DNA from: Agrostemma githago | Lineage: Eukaryota; Streptophyta; Magnoliopsida; Caryophyllales; Caryophyllaceae | DNA length: 64,000 bases | Direction of reading: 5' to 3' | Assembly (NCBI GenBank): GCA_958450325.1 | Contig: OY288243.1 | Span: forward strand, 43,627,378 to 43,691,377 | In this document: in pieces, positions 1 to 10,897 of the stretch | How the letters are laid out: every line of letters starts with the position of its first letter | How positions within the stretch are numbered: position 1 is the stretch's first letter | Notes under the pieces: model-generated | Seen by the model: the letters and a program-made list of their open reading frames with translations, nothing else | Database searches by the model: none | What the model was told of the DNA's origin: nothing | Translations under genes and position numbers: made by a program

Positions 1-1
1 T

Positions 2-280
2 CACTTACCCTCCTGGTTTGGTCCTGACAGTTCGTTTCGAGGACCTACCGGTCCACCTCCTCTTAGTTAGTCCAACTTCGGAGTGCAGTATGACTTTGAT
101 CATGGTGTCAGCTACTATGGACACGATGATGCTTACGCCTGCCATGATGCTTCTCTACATGGAGGTACTACTTTCGCTGATGAGACCCAGCATGGTGGTC
201 GAGAGTTTGTGGACCTTGTGTCTAGTCCGGAGGCAGCTGAGGATGATTATGATGTGGATGGGTATGAGTCTGATTCTTAG
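2..280 (+). pseudogene. Unidentified decayed reading frame, partial
   Basis: The frame is open from the window edge to a stop near 278 except for one in-frame TAG at 68-70. The translation is rich in Gly, Tyr, His and Asp and ends in an acidic tail (DDYDVDGYESDS). I do not recognise a domain. The next bases carry two G-runs (301-306 and 435-441) resembling polypurine tracts, so the 3' end of a retroelement coding region is the best guess. The 5' end lies outside the window. Confidence 0.3.
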
Positions 281-1076
281 TCCCGGTTGGTTGCTGGTTT
301 GGGGGGACGTATCTGCAGTACATATATTGTCGGTACCTTCTCTTATTCTTTTTGTTTTACCTCCATTCTTAGTTATACTTTTTGTCCTAATTTTTATATC
401 TTGGTCCACAATGAGAACATTGTGTGATTTGGTTTGGGGGGATGTTTTGTGTGTTGTGTGCTTAGTTTAGTTTAAAAAAAAACATTTTTTTTTTTCGTTT
501 TTCGTGTGTTTTTGTGTGCCTTAGTATAGAGTCGTGTCGGCAATGATGACATTGCGTTTGTCGCATGCTTTTCCCTAGTTCTTTTGCTCTTTCTTGTCGC
601 CGATTATGTTTTGAATGCCAAATGCGTAAATTGACATGTTGTCGAGTAAGCTACTTATATTCACTACCACAAATCCCTTACATTCTTGACTCTTTAGGGC
701 CGACACTTCTATAAGCGTCGAGACTATTTTTAGCCCAAATTCATTACAAGCCCTCCGAGTAAGTCAAACCAGTACATTTTTTATTTTTTTATCATTAGGA
801 AAAAATTCGCTCCAATAATTCTGAAATCGCAGCCAATCAAGACCTATGTTTCCCTCTCAATCAAACCCTAATAAACTTTTGTTCTTCTTCATCTTCCTAA
901 AAAAACCTGTCCATCTTATTCATCCATGTTTAACGCTATTCTCTCTCAACCAAAAATGGAGACTAGGATCACAAAAATGGATTCTGTAGTGGTGCTTTGT
1001 AATATCGAACCTCTCAAGAAACCAAAGCACGAACTGAACACCTCCAATCTTGATTTGTTCTTGTTCGACATTTGTA
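281..1076. other. Non-coding stretch, probably retroelement remnant
   Basis: No gene is visible. The stretch is T-rich with two G-runs, each preceded by TTT/TT and followed by GAYGT, and then unremarkable AT-rich DNA. It ends abruptly at 1077, where LTR sequence matching 7646 onwards begins. Confidence 0.3.
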
Positions 1077-1723
1077 ATGGTTGAGTAGCCTAGTTAGAGA
1101 TCGAGGTTTGATTTGTTTGAACTAAGATCTCGAAGCTAGTTTTAGTATTCTCCTAGTGAAAGTCTAGCCGTCTACACTAATCCTATCCATAACACCATTT
1201 CGAATATTTTATAATTATCGGTATAATTTGGTTCGCAGGTTGGCAAATGTTTTCTGTTTTCTCCGGAAAACTCCTTTTTTATTATATTATTTCAATACGT
1301 GAAATTCTTCACTGAAAGCTTATTTTTATTATACTTTTTACTATTTTCCGTTTTTACTATATTTCTATAATAGTAATTATAGTTTTAAAATCCTGTTATA
1401 CGGCTGGGAGAACGTTGACGTTGCTCCCCACTGATTGTGGCTGTTATGTTTTTTTTAACATGGCAGGTATATGTGTTTCCCTTCAGGTGGGTTAGCGAGC
1501 AGTTGTGGATCCTGCTTGTTTTAATAAGATCACTGTATTATGGATTGTTAAAACCCATTTTATGGATTTTATTATATTTTTATTTTGTAGCCATTATTTA
1601 TTTTATGGCTTATGTATTGACTTACCGTTTTTATTTTAATCAAGACATAGTTACAGTGTGTTATAATCCCACTTCTACAGTGTTTCCGCCACTGTATTGC
1701 GTTAGAATTTCTAGGGGATTACA
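1077..1723 (+). repeat. Truncated 5' LTR of a Tekay-like retrotransposon
   Basis: This segment matches 7646-8291 with only about five substitutions and one single-base gap by eye. It ends in GGGGATTACA, directly before an initiator-tRNA primer binding site, which makes it the 3' end of a 5' LTR. Only the last 647 bp of a roughly 3.5 kb LTR remain. The left edge at 1077 is a breakpoint, so no target-site duplication can be checked. Confidence 0.8.
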
Positions 1724-1724
1724 G

Positions 1725-1737
1725 TTGGTATCAGAGC
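1725..1737 (+). other. Primer binding site, initiator tRNA-Met type
   Basis: TTGGTATCAGAGC lies one base after the LTR end. TGGTATCAGAGC complements the 3' end of plant initiator tRNA-Met and is the usual primer site of Tekay and other chromoviruses. It fixes the element orientation as plus. Confidence 0.85.
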
Positions 1738-4700
1738 ATCACTGCTCCCAACGCTTACACATGAAATTAAGGAAAATACCAGTAAATTATTTAAACAGTA
1801 AATAAAATATTATTAGAGATGGGTAGAAACAAGTAAGGACTTATTTGATTAGTCTTCCTGTTTCTGAAACTCAATGATTAGCATTGAATATTTTTTTTAT
1901 ATGTCAAAGAAGATGATGAGTGGCAAGATGTTGACGTGATGCTGCTCCAAATTGGGACAAGACCTACCTAACACTCTCAACGCCTGCTGACTCGAGTGGA
2001 CAGCTTGGTGCTCTAAGAAAGATACAAATGGTGACTTTCAGCCCCAATTCAGTTTTCCCAAGCTACAGGCCAGATGGTCAAGAGTAGATCCCAGTTCCAT
2101 CATGGTGCAGTAGACTCAGATGTGAAATCACTTTGGATCCAGATGGAGCGACTCAATACTAGTGTGCTTGTTCCTCTACTCGAAATTGAAGAAATCCAAC
2201 GAGTTCCCCAATGAACTCTGCAGGCCCGAAGATTCTTCTCTGGTTCGTGATCTGAGGTATCTAGGATCATTGATTCTTTTCTTTCATCTTCCACCCTCTG
2301 CTTTTCCCAATTCTTCTCTTATATTCTCATCTTCATTTTTTTTGGTAAGTCCTTGTTCTATTCTTCTACTTTACCATCTTCCCTTTTGAGATTCTTTGGT
2401 TAGACCAAATTCTGTCTTAGTGAACTTTTTTAGAAGTAATATGTTGGAGGTTTAGTTAACTTTTTATTACTAATGGTTTGAGGATTGTGAGTTGTGCCCT
2501 GTTATCTAATCTAGTGAGCTTTTGAGGAATTGATTTGAATGGTATTAGTTGATTATTGGAATTAGGATTATACCATAGAGATTGCTCAAACTTGGGTCAA
2601 GAATTACTTGATCGTAGAGAGGACTAAGAGTTGAGTAAATTATTGGATAGTGAGAATTATATCATATTTTGATGGATACCTAATACCCAACATAGAACCT
2701 AATCAAGTGTAAATAATAATATCACTTTGGGATTCTTACCTAATGCTTATTTGGTGGATGCATCGTGAATATTTGGGATCTTAGAGTATCGTTTAAAATA
2801 TTAGCCTGAGTGTTGTGGTACCATTAAAAGTTTTCATTAATGTCGTTAGAAATTTTGGTGGACATAGGTTTCCCGTGTTTCTTAAGGATTATTTCGTGGA
2901 TCGTTGATGTAAGGTTGTAACCTACAAACTTTGAAGTTGAATGACCTAAATTTTGGATAGATCATTGTTAACCTTGAAGGAGAGAAACATATTGCACAAT
3001 TAAAGGTTAGATTTATCGCGTTGATTTGAGGTATACTTAATACCTATCATCTTAATGGATTTACAGTTCAGTATCCTTAGACCAACGAGATTGTGGCTTC
3101 GTTGATTTAATAAATATTTTAGTGGTTTCGCTGTTACGATATGAAATTTGATGGAATTCTCAGAAACCTTAGCTGAATGACGTGTTTGGAAATGTGAGTA
3201 TCTGTCGTTACATGTCAGGCTGAGTGTGTTTAAGGTTTGGCGTACTTTCCTAACCTCTGTCTATTGATGAGGTGAAGAATATGTTGATGATCATTTTTGA
3301 AGTTTTCGTGTCTGAACCTTGTTAATTGGTGGATTTTATTTAGTGTTCCTTACTCGAGAAATTTGAGGTATACCTCGAGTTCGGACTTTAAGCTTTGAAT
3401 TTATGAGCCTTAGTGATTACCAGTTTGGGTATGTTTTGATGACCGTTGAAATCTTAATTAATGGATTAGTCTAAATCATTTGCGAATTCTTACCATACTA
3501 ATTGAAAAATTATATAAGTATGTAAGACTTAATTTTGGAGGCTATGGCAGTTGATAATTTTAGAGGTTGTAGATTGAGTAGGACCACCCTGTACCGATAT
3601 TGGACTTAGCGTAGTTGATGGGCCAATTGGGAACCGTGTTTGTGAGAATCGTGCTAGGAATCTGGAGATGGTTAATTTCTTCTATAATCCTTGAGAGTTC
3701 TTTTTGACTCTAAACTCCGCCTTCTATTCTGCTTCTCTTGAATTCTGTTACCGCATCTGCTGCTAATCCCTTCGACCTCTATCGATTTTGTAAGCTCTTA
3801 TTTTTAATTTATTTATCCTTGTTCTTTTTATCCGCTGACCATTTTTTTCGAACTCCCTATTTTTATAAAAAGTTTGACTTGTTTAAAAAAAATGGATTAT
3901 CGTAAAATTTTAACATTTTGAGTTATAATTTCTAATTATGATTTTGCCCGTTTTGTAAAAAGTTTGACTAACTTAAACTTTTTGGTGTCGTGAAATTTAA
4001 TAATTTTTAAATTATAATTTAAGAACTTTATACTTCACTTTTGTTTTATATTTGGTTGATATTTATATTTAGATCAGCTTCAAAATGCATTAATAATTCA
4101 TCTTAAATTAATTCAATTTTTGATTTTTAAGCAATCAAAATTTTATGAAGACTTTCATATTTCCAAATATTTCAATTTCTATAGGATTATTATGTAAAAC
4201 ATTTTAACATTGTCGAAATTATTTTGTATGTTCAAGTTTGATAATATTTTTGAAAACTTTAATAATTACTTTGATAACATTTTTGAAATTTTAACGTTTT
4301 GAAATTATTTTTTTGTTTTTTTTTGTTGGTGGACTTTTGAATCTGTTATTGAAAATGTTTGACAACTGGTTCGATATTTACTAACTACAAAATTTGATTT
4401 CTCCAAACTAAATTTTGTTTCTTCAGAAAAAGAAACATTATCAAATTGCTTAATCAAATTGTTTTACTTTTAGTTTAAAAAGTTTTGGTTACCCCATTTT
4501 CTTCGAGTTTGTTTACAAATGTTATTTGACGTCGTTATTTTATCAAATAAACTTAACTTTACGATTTCTTTAATTAAGAGATTTTAAACTTCGGGTAGCT
4601 TAGCCCTATTTCCTCTTGGAATAAATATTTGCGTTCGATTTCGTATCACTTTGAAAGTTATTAAATTTTCTTTTAAAGCAAGTTCTTATACAAATTTGTA

Positions 4701-4770
4701 TCCTCATCTTTTCGAGTGGGCTAATCTTGATTCCCTTCTGCTTATTCTTAGTTTCGAGGACAAAACTTTC
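1738..4770 (+). mobile_element. Non-coding interior of the Tekay-like element
   Basis: About 3 kb lie between the primer site and the polypurine tract. I find no gag, protease, reverse transcriptase or integrase motif in any frame, and the longest frames are under 80 codons. Since the LTR pieces differ by under 1%, the lack of coding sequence is probably not simple age decay. The element fits the LARD type, which needs proteins supplied by relatives. Confidence 0.6.
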
Positions 4771-4786
4771 TTTTAGTGGGGAGGAT
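4771..4786 (+). other. Polypurine tract before the 3' LTR
   Basis: TTTTAGTGGGGAGGAT sits immediately before TGTAACACCCGC, the LTR start. A purine run abutting the LTR is the plus-strand primer of LTR retrotransposons. Confidence 0.8.
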
Positions 4787-7700
4787 TGTAACACCCGCTA
4801 TTTTTCCTAAGCATTTTTATTCTTTCCGTTAGGACTCCGTCTTAACTCTGTCATTTTTTCGGCCTCATATTTCATCATTTTACTAAGCTCTATTTTAATT
4901 TTTGAGTTTGATGATTTTTATTTTAATTTTAAAGATTTTAATTCATTTAAATCTATTTATTTGATTTTCTTCGTAAACTAATTATCTTTCTGCGAGGAAT
5001 TCTACTTCTCTACGAATTAACGTTTTTAAACTCTGATTTAAGCTATTCCTTTTCCTACAAATGTCTAGATATATTTATATAATATTTTCAGTTAAGAAAT
5101 ATTTTATTTACGAAAATTTAGCCTTTAATGATTTTATTACGAAGTTTCGTAAATAATTATTTTCGAACGCGCGGTTTACTCGAATTGCTTTGAAATGCTT
5201 TTAATAATTTTATGATTCTTATTTTTATCAACCTACAACTAAAAAGAGACCTTTTTGGACCGTGACACCATGTAGTAAAACATTTGATTACAACTTTTAT
5301 TTACATAACACTTTATGTTTAAACTTTAAGTAAAAAGATATTTTTCTCTTTAATTGATTTACATGCTTAAATTACAAACTTTTCATGCTACCATCACATT
5401 CATTTTGGCTGAAATTTTAAGACTACATTCACATTTTTTTTATCAATTTTAATGCTTCATTCATCCACCATCCTTTCATATTTTTCTTATTCATTTTTAC
5501 ATCAATTTTATTTTAACAAAAACCTCTTCTTTCTCCCTCTTTTTGGCTGGTGTTCCTGCCCATTTTCAGCAGCCATTTTCATCCATAATCAAGCTTTGAT
5601 CGTCGTATTTTCATCTTCTAAATTATCGATTTTCTTTTCCCTTCGTTAAGGTAATAATCGATGTTATTTCCGATCGTTATTTACCTTGATTCTTTTAGTT
5701 TTCTCATGGTATTTTTGTACCATGTATGTCATGTGAATTAGGATTCTTGGTTGATCCCGAAGCAGACGAATATATCGTAGCTCAGATTTGGATTGAAGGT
5801 AACGTCGATGTTACTCGGTATTGCATGATTTTATTTGTGTAATTGCATGTATATATATAATTTTATTTTGACAATATATGTATGTCATATAATCTGGAAA
5901 AATTTTAAAAGTTGAAAATTTGCATGTTTCGATATTTTTATCGCTTTTACGAGATTAACGATTAAATCGTCGTATTAATTTGTAAAATCGTAATATTCGG
6001 CCTAAACTTGTAATATATGATTTTATTCTGTAAAAATGAGATTTTTGATGTTTTTTAATAATTTGGTATTTTTCTGATATTTTAGTTATCGATTATTGAA
6101 TTATTACCATTTACGGACAAAAATGATTAAAAACCGATTTTTAGTTCTAGTACCTAAACATTTTATTTAATCTGATTTTTGACGTGGTGAAATTCTGATA
6201 AAATAGAATTTTCTGAATTTTTTCATAATTTTTCGGAATTGTTAAGAGGATGAATTAATTAATCACTTTAAATCATCGTTTATCGTTAAAACCGTGTTTG
6301 TCGTTTAAATTCTCGATTTCTGGTCTTTGGTTTAAATCTGGAAAAAATTATGATTATGATGATTTCATAATAAAATGTAATTTTATGATTTTTAGTGCTT
6401 TAATAAAATGTTAGGAACGATAAGCTTTATTAATGAAATCGTTAATTGTGAAAACGGGTTTTAAAGACGGTTTTAACGGGATTTATTAAATCTGGAGTTT
6501 TGGAAATCTGAAAAAATAGTATTTTCTGTAAAATCATGATTTTTAAGTTTAATAATAATTTTTGGATATTAATACTTCAATCGTTTTGTAATACTAATTT
6601 TATTAATCGTTATTGTCGAGATTAGACGATTAACGAGAAAACCCCTTTAAAAACCGAGTTTAAGAATTCTGGAAAATTTTCTTTTCTGGACAGAATGTCC
6701 AAAAATATATTTTTGCTATTTTACGTAATTTTTGTACTATTTATTAAAGTCTTTAATTAACAGTAATGGTTTTTGGACAAAATTACGATTTGTCGTTAAA
6801 ATGCTTCGTCTTACCTAAAAGAATTATTTTTCCAGCAATTTTGAAAATATTTAAATCTGAAACTTTAAGAATTAAATCATCCCTTAACATACTCTAAATA
6901 TGTTCATTGATTTAATTAAATAAAAGACGTTAAAGTATTTAATTTGGCATTTGCCGTAAAATCTTATTTATGTTCGTTTTGTCGAAACTATTAATAATTA
7001 GAGAATTTTAATTTTATAAACTTTGAAAACACCCTGATTAGTAGTATTAAAATGTTTAAGACATTTTTTATCATTTTATAAACACTTGGAAGATATTTTA
7101 ATAATTTCACAAACCTAAATGCTCTCACTTTGACAATTAATATCGTTACGGCCGAAAGTATTAGTTTTATAAATCTATATTGTTTACTAAAAATGTTGTA
7201 TTAATATAAACTAATATTTTCGATATTTTGATATGATGCTATTTTTAGTAAAGTTTCTAAAAATAGAAGTTTCCTAAAATAGAAAGTTTTCTCTTTTAGA
7301 ATGTAATGATTACTCCTTTTGTTCTCTTATTATTATAATGATTATATCTTTTAAATTTCAATAATGGCTTGTTTTGGAATTATGGAATAAAGGCAAGTGT
7401 GGGGTTGAGTAATATAGTCTGGGATGTACGTTTTTGCCATCAACTATAAGGCTGGTGTGTCTTTATGGGGCACGCTGGTTGTTGAACCGAGCATATATGG
7501 TGTTCGGGAGTGTGTGTATATTTTCTTAGACTCGTGCCTCGCAGTGTAAGACGCCGTCGGGTTGAACTGAGTATTTATGGTGCTCGGGAGGGGTGTACAT
7601 ATCATCTTAAACTAGGGCCACGCATTTATAAGTCGCCGTTCTATTATGGTTGAGTAGCCTAGTTAGAGATCGAGGTTTGATTTGTTTGAACTAAGATCTC

Positions 7701-8291
7701 GAAGCTAGTTTTAGTATTCTCCTAGTGAAAGTCTAGCCGTCTACACTAATCCTATCCATAACACCATTTCGAATATTTTATAATTATCGGTATAATTTGG
7801 TTCGCAGGTTGGCAAATGTTTTCTGTTTTCTCCGGAAAACTCATTTTTTATTATATTATTTCGATACGTGAAATTCTTCACTGAAAGCTTATTTTTATTA
7901 TACTTTTTACTATTTTCCGTTTTTACTATATTTCTATAATAGTAATTATAGTTTTAAAATCCTGTTATACGGCTGGGAGAACGTTGACGCTGCTCCCCAC
8001 TGATTGTGGCTGTTATGTTTTTTTTAACATGGCAGGTATATGTGTTTCCCTTCAGGTGGGCTAGCGAGCAGTTGTGGATCCTGCTTGTTTTAATAAGATC
8101 ACTGTATTATGGATTGTTAAAACCCATTTTATGGATTTTATTATATTTTTATTTTGTAGCCATTATTTATTTTATGGCTTATGTATTGACTTACCGTTTT
8201 TATTTAATCAAGACATAGTTACAGTGTGTTATAATCCCACTTCTAGAGTGTTTCCGCCACTGTATTGCGTTAGAATTTCTAGGGGATTACA
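4787..8291 (+). repeat. 3' LTR, Tekay-like, 3505 bp
   Basis: The LTR runs from TGTAACACCCGC to GGGGATTACA with the TG...CA ends of this family. Four other copies or fragments occur: 1077-1723, 12789-19658 (inverted), 51582-54629 (inverted) and 59466-61799. Near its right side are two adjacent imperfect 80-bp units (about 7478-7559 and 7560-7642) also found in the other copies. The right flank at 8292 is an Athila gag remnant, so the element jumped into an older retroelement. Confidence 0.85.
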
Positions 8292-9423
8292 TTCCTCCAC
8301 CTCATATTTGGGTGATCCCTCTATCCGGGATTGTAGGTATTAGAGTAGGCATCCCTTTTTTTTTACCCGGTTTCCCACACTCCGTTTACCTTCTCTTGAC
8401 CTTCTTCATACATGTGAGGACAACGCTCACTCGGATGTCCCTCGGTAGAACGGATTCCGCACATCATGACTTGATTCATCTTTCTCGACATCATATTTTG
8501 GACAAGAGCTTTCAAACTATCAACTTTATTTCAAGATTCGAGGATGATGAATTACCTATGGCATGAACTCCCCGTTTCGGAGAATTACGAGAGAAATCCC
8601 GGGAGCTCTCAGCTAGCTCGTTGATAACCTTTGTAGCTGCCGTCAGGCTTTTGTTCACGATCGGCCATCCACGTGCCACATTCACAATGAGGGCATCTTC
8701 AACGCTAAGACCTCCACAAAAGTACATGACAAGGTCTTGAGGGTTGTAGCCATGATAGGGACATGTTGCACATAACTTCTTAAAACATTCCCAATACTCA
8801 TACATTGTCTCACCATCTCTCTGTTCCGCATTCCTAATCTCCTTCTTCAACTTGGAAGCTCGAGATGTTGGAAAGTATTTCATAAGGAACGCTTTCTTCA
8901 TCTTCACCCACGTATCAATACTTGCCGGTGGCAAGTAATACAGCCAATCTCTCGCGGCCTCTTTCAATGAGAAGGGAAAGGCTCTTAGCTTAAGATGTTC
9001 ATCAGTAACAATAGCCGGTTTCATACTCAAGCAAACGATATGAAAGTCCTAAAAAAGCTTATTAGGGTCCTCTCCGCTTGAACCGCGAAGTGTGGGCAAT
9101 TGATGGATCAAACCCAACTTCAACTCGAAAGTCTCATTCTCACCCAATGGTGGGTAAGTAACGCACAAAGATTGTTTTATGAGGTCGGCTGCTGTCAGTT
9201 GCTTAATCGTTTTGGCCATGGCATACGACTCGTCATCGGATTCAGAAGAAAGTTCAGTATTCTCTAGGGTAGCAGGAATATCGTTATTCAATTCTAGATC
9301 CAAGAATTCTTGCGTCCCGATAACTATTGCTCCTTCTCCGATTCTTCGTAACCTGAAAAGGGTGCGTTCAATCTCTGAGTCGTAAGGCTCAAGGTTCAAG
9401 TTAGTAGAACGGGTATTACGCAT
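8292..9423 (-). pseudogene. Athila-type gag, broken
   Basis: Read on the minus strand, this encodes an Athila-like Gag: an acidic N-terminal part, a capsid region with RAFPFSLKEAARDWLYYLP and YEYWECFKKLCATCP, and a zinc-knuckle-like segment (CGIRSTEGHPSERCP) followed by AYSNTYNPG and RDHPNMRWRN, which is typical of Athila. Gag packages the RNA and forms virus-like particles. An in-frame stop at 9049-9051 and at least two more near 8310-8350 break the frame. The 3' side ends exactly at the Tekay-like LTR (8291), which interrupts it. No Athila pol is seen in the window. Confidence 0.85.
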
Positions 9424-9890
9424 AAACTACACAATCTTACACTCCTTAAAAAGAGAGAAAGGCCAACTACTGTTGCTTAGCTACAGTACCCTTGCTTAGC
9501 AACAATAGCTTCCCTTATCTACAGTGTCTCCGTATTTCCTCTTCTACTCCTGTTTCTCCCTCTCCGCCTCACCTATTTCCAACCTGCAATTCCCACTCTT
9601 CCATGCTTTTCTCCTGATTTATTTTCCCTAACAATATCACTGCATTCCTTTCATACCAACAACCCAATTAAAATCACGGATCACATATTACGATTATCAG
9701 TACAAACAATACCGCCTTCCATGTTTTCCTCTCGATCGATGATTTTTTTGAATTTTCCCCATTTCAGTATCCGGTGGCTCCAGATCTGGATATTTTACCG
9801 TTATTTTCTTTTGTTTTTGTTAGTATGGTGTTGAGGTGGAACATAGGAAAGACAATGGTGCTAATTTTGGCGATGACGGTGGCGACATCG
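9424..9890. other. Intergenic stretch, nothing recognised
   Basis: This may be the leader of the Athila element on the minus strand. It contains a short repeated phrase (TTGCTTAGCWACA) near 9472-9510. I see no gene in it. Confidence 0.25.
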
Positions 9891-9911
9891 GCGGAGTTAG
9901 GTAAGACGATG

Positions 9912-10897
9912 GCGTTTACGACAATGCAGAGTGTGGTGAGCAGGAACATGGTGGAGAGTTTGAGTGTTCCGACATTTAGAGTTGGTTACAGTATCACTAC
10001 CGATGCTCTTGATGCTTTGTACAAGAAGGTATACACTTTTCCGATGTTATTGTATCTGTCGCATTGATTGATGGACTGTATATAATTTAACTCAGAGAAT
10101 TATGTTCGAATGTATGGTATGTCTGATAAAATTGGGGGAATTAGGCTTAAATGTACTGTATGTGTAATCAATATGGGGAATTTAGGTTACTGTATGTGTG
10201 ATCAAATTGGGGGAGATTAAGTTTAAATGTACTGTATGTGTGATCGAAATGGAGGAATTAGGCTTAAATGCGGTGTATGTATGATCAAAATGGGGTAATT
10301 AGGTTAAAATGTAGTGTATGTGTGATCGAAATGGGGTAATTAAGTTAAAATGTACTGTATGTGATTGAAATGGGGAAATTAGGTTAAATTGTAGTGTATG
10401 TGTGATCGAAATGGGAAATTAGGTTTAAATGTAGTGCGCGTGTGATCAAAATGGGGAAATTAGGTTAGAATGCACAGTATGTGTAATTGAATTTGGGAGA
10501 ATTGGTGAAACTGTTTTGGATTTGTCTATGTAGCATTGACTGACTCACTGTAAGTGATTGAATTGGAGGAACTAGGCTTAAATGTACCGTATCTGTGATC
10601 AAATTAGAGGAACTTAGGTTAAAATGTAGTATATGTGTGATCAAAATGGGCAAATCGGGTTAAAATTCAGTGTATGTGGTTGAATAGAGGAAATTAGGTC
10701 AAAGTACCATATGTCCGTGTGTGATTGAATTGGGAAATTAGGTCAAAATGTTTGGGATTTGATTGTGTAGGTGAAGGCGAAGGGAATGACAATGACGACG
10801 TTGTTAGCCAAGGCAGCAATATTAGCATTGGTTAAGCATCTGGTGCTGAATTCGAGCTGTAGAAATGGTAAGAGTTTTACATATAATAGTGTGGACA
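9912..10897 (+). pseudogene. LTA2: Plastid dihydrolipoyl acetyltransferase (E2) fragment, LTA2-like
   Basis: Two exons match, from memory, the catalytic domain of the plastid pyruvate dehydrogenase E2 subunit, which moves acetyl groups to CoA for fatty-acid synthesis. Exon 1 ends at 10028 before GT and contains SRNMVESLSVPTFRVGY and TDALDALYKK. Exon 2 starts at 10771 after TAG and encodes KAKGMTMTTLLAKAAILA and NSSCRNGKSFTYNS. The exon phase is 0. The frame then enters sequence beginning TGACATAGG at 10898, an LTR edge, and stops at once. The lipoyl domain, the rest of the catalytic domain and its active-site motif are absent, so the product would be inactive. It is either a host gene broken by the LTR or a copied fragment. 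The upstream 9774-9911 frame is open but does not resemble the protein. Confidence 0.8.
10130..10740 (+). repeat. Minisatellite of about 42 bp in the E2 intron
   Basis: The intron between the two E2 exons (10029-10770) is mostly imperfect tandem copies of a unit containing TTAGGTTAAAATGTAGTG and TATGTGTGATCGAAATGGGG. I count roughly 14 degenerate units, with phrases such as GTATGTGTGATC recurring at steps of about 42 bp. Confidence 0.75.

Noticed and set aside
1725..1737. tRNA-Met-like sequence
   Set aside because: Only the 12-13 bases complementary to the tRNA end are present. It is a primer binding site, as at 45059-45070.
1437..1805. 122-codon and related hydrophobic frames at 1437 and 8006
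   Set aside because: They are chance frames in LTR sequence, present in both LTR copies and broken by a one-base gap in one.
9774..9911. In-frame N-terminal extension of the E2 exon
   Set aside because: It is open, but its residues do not resemble the lipoyl or subunit-binding domains; it is probably intron or foreign sequence.
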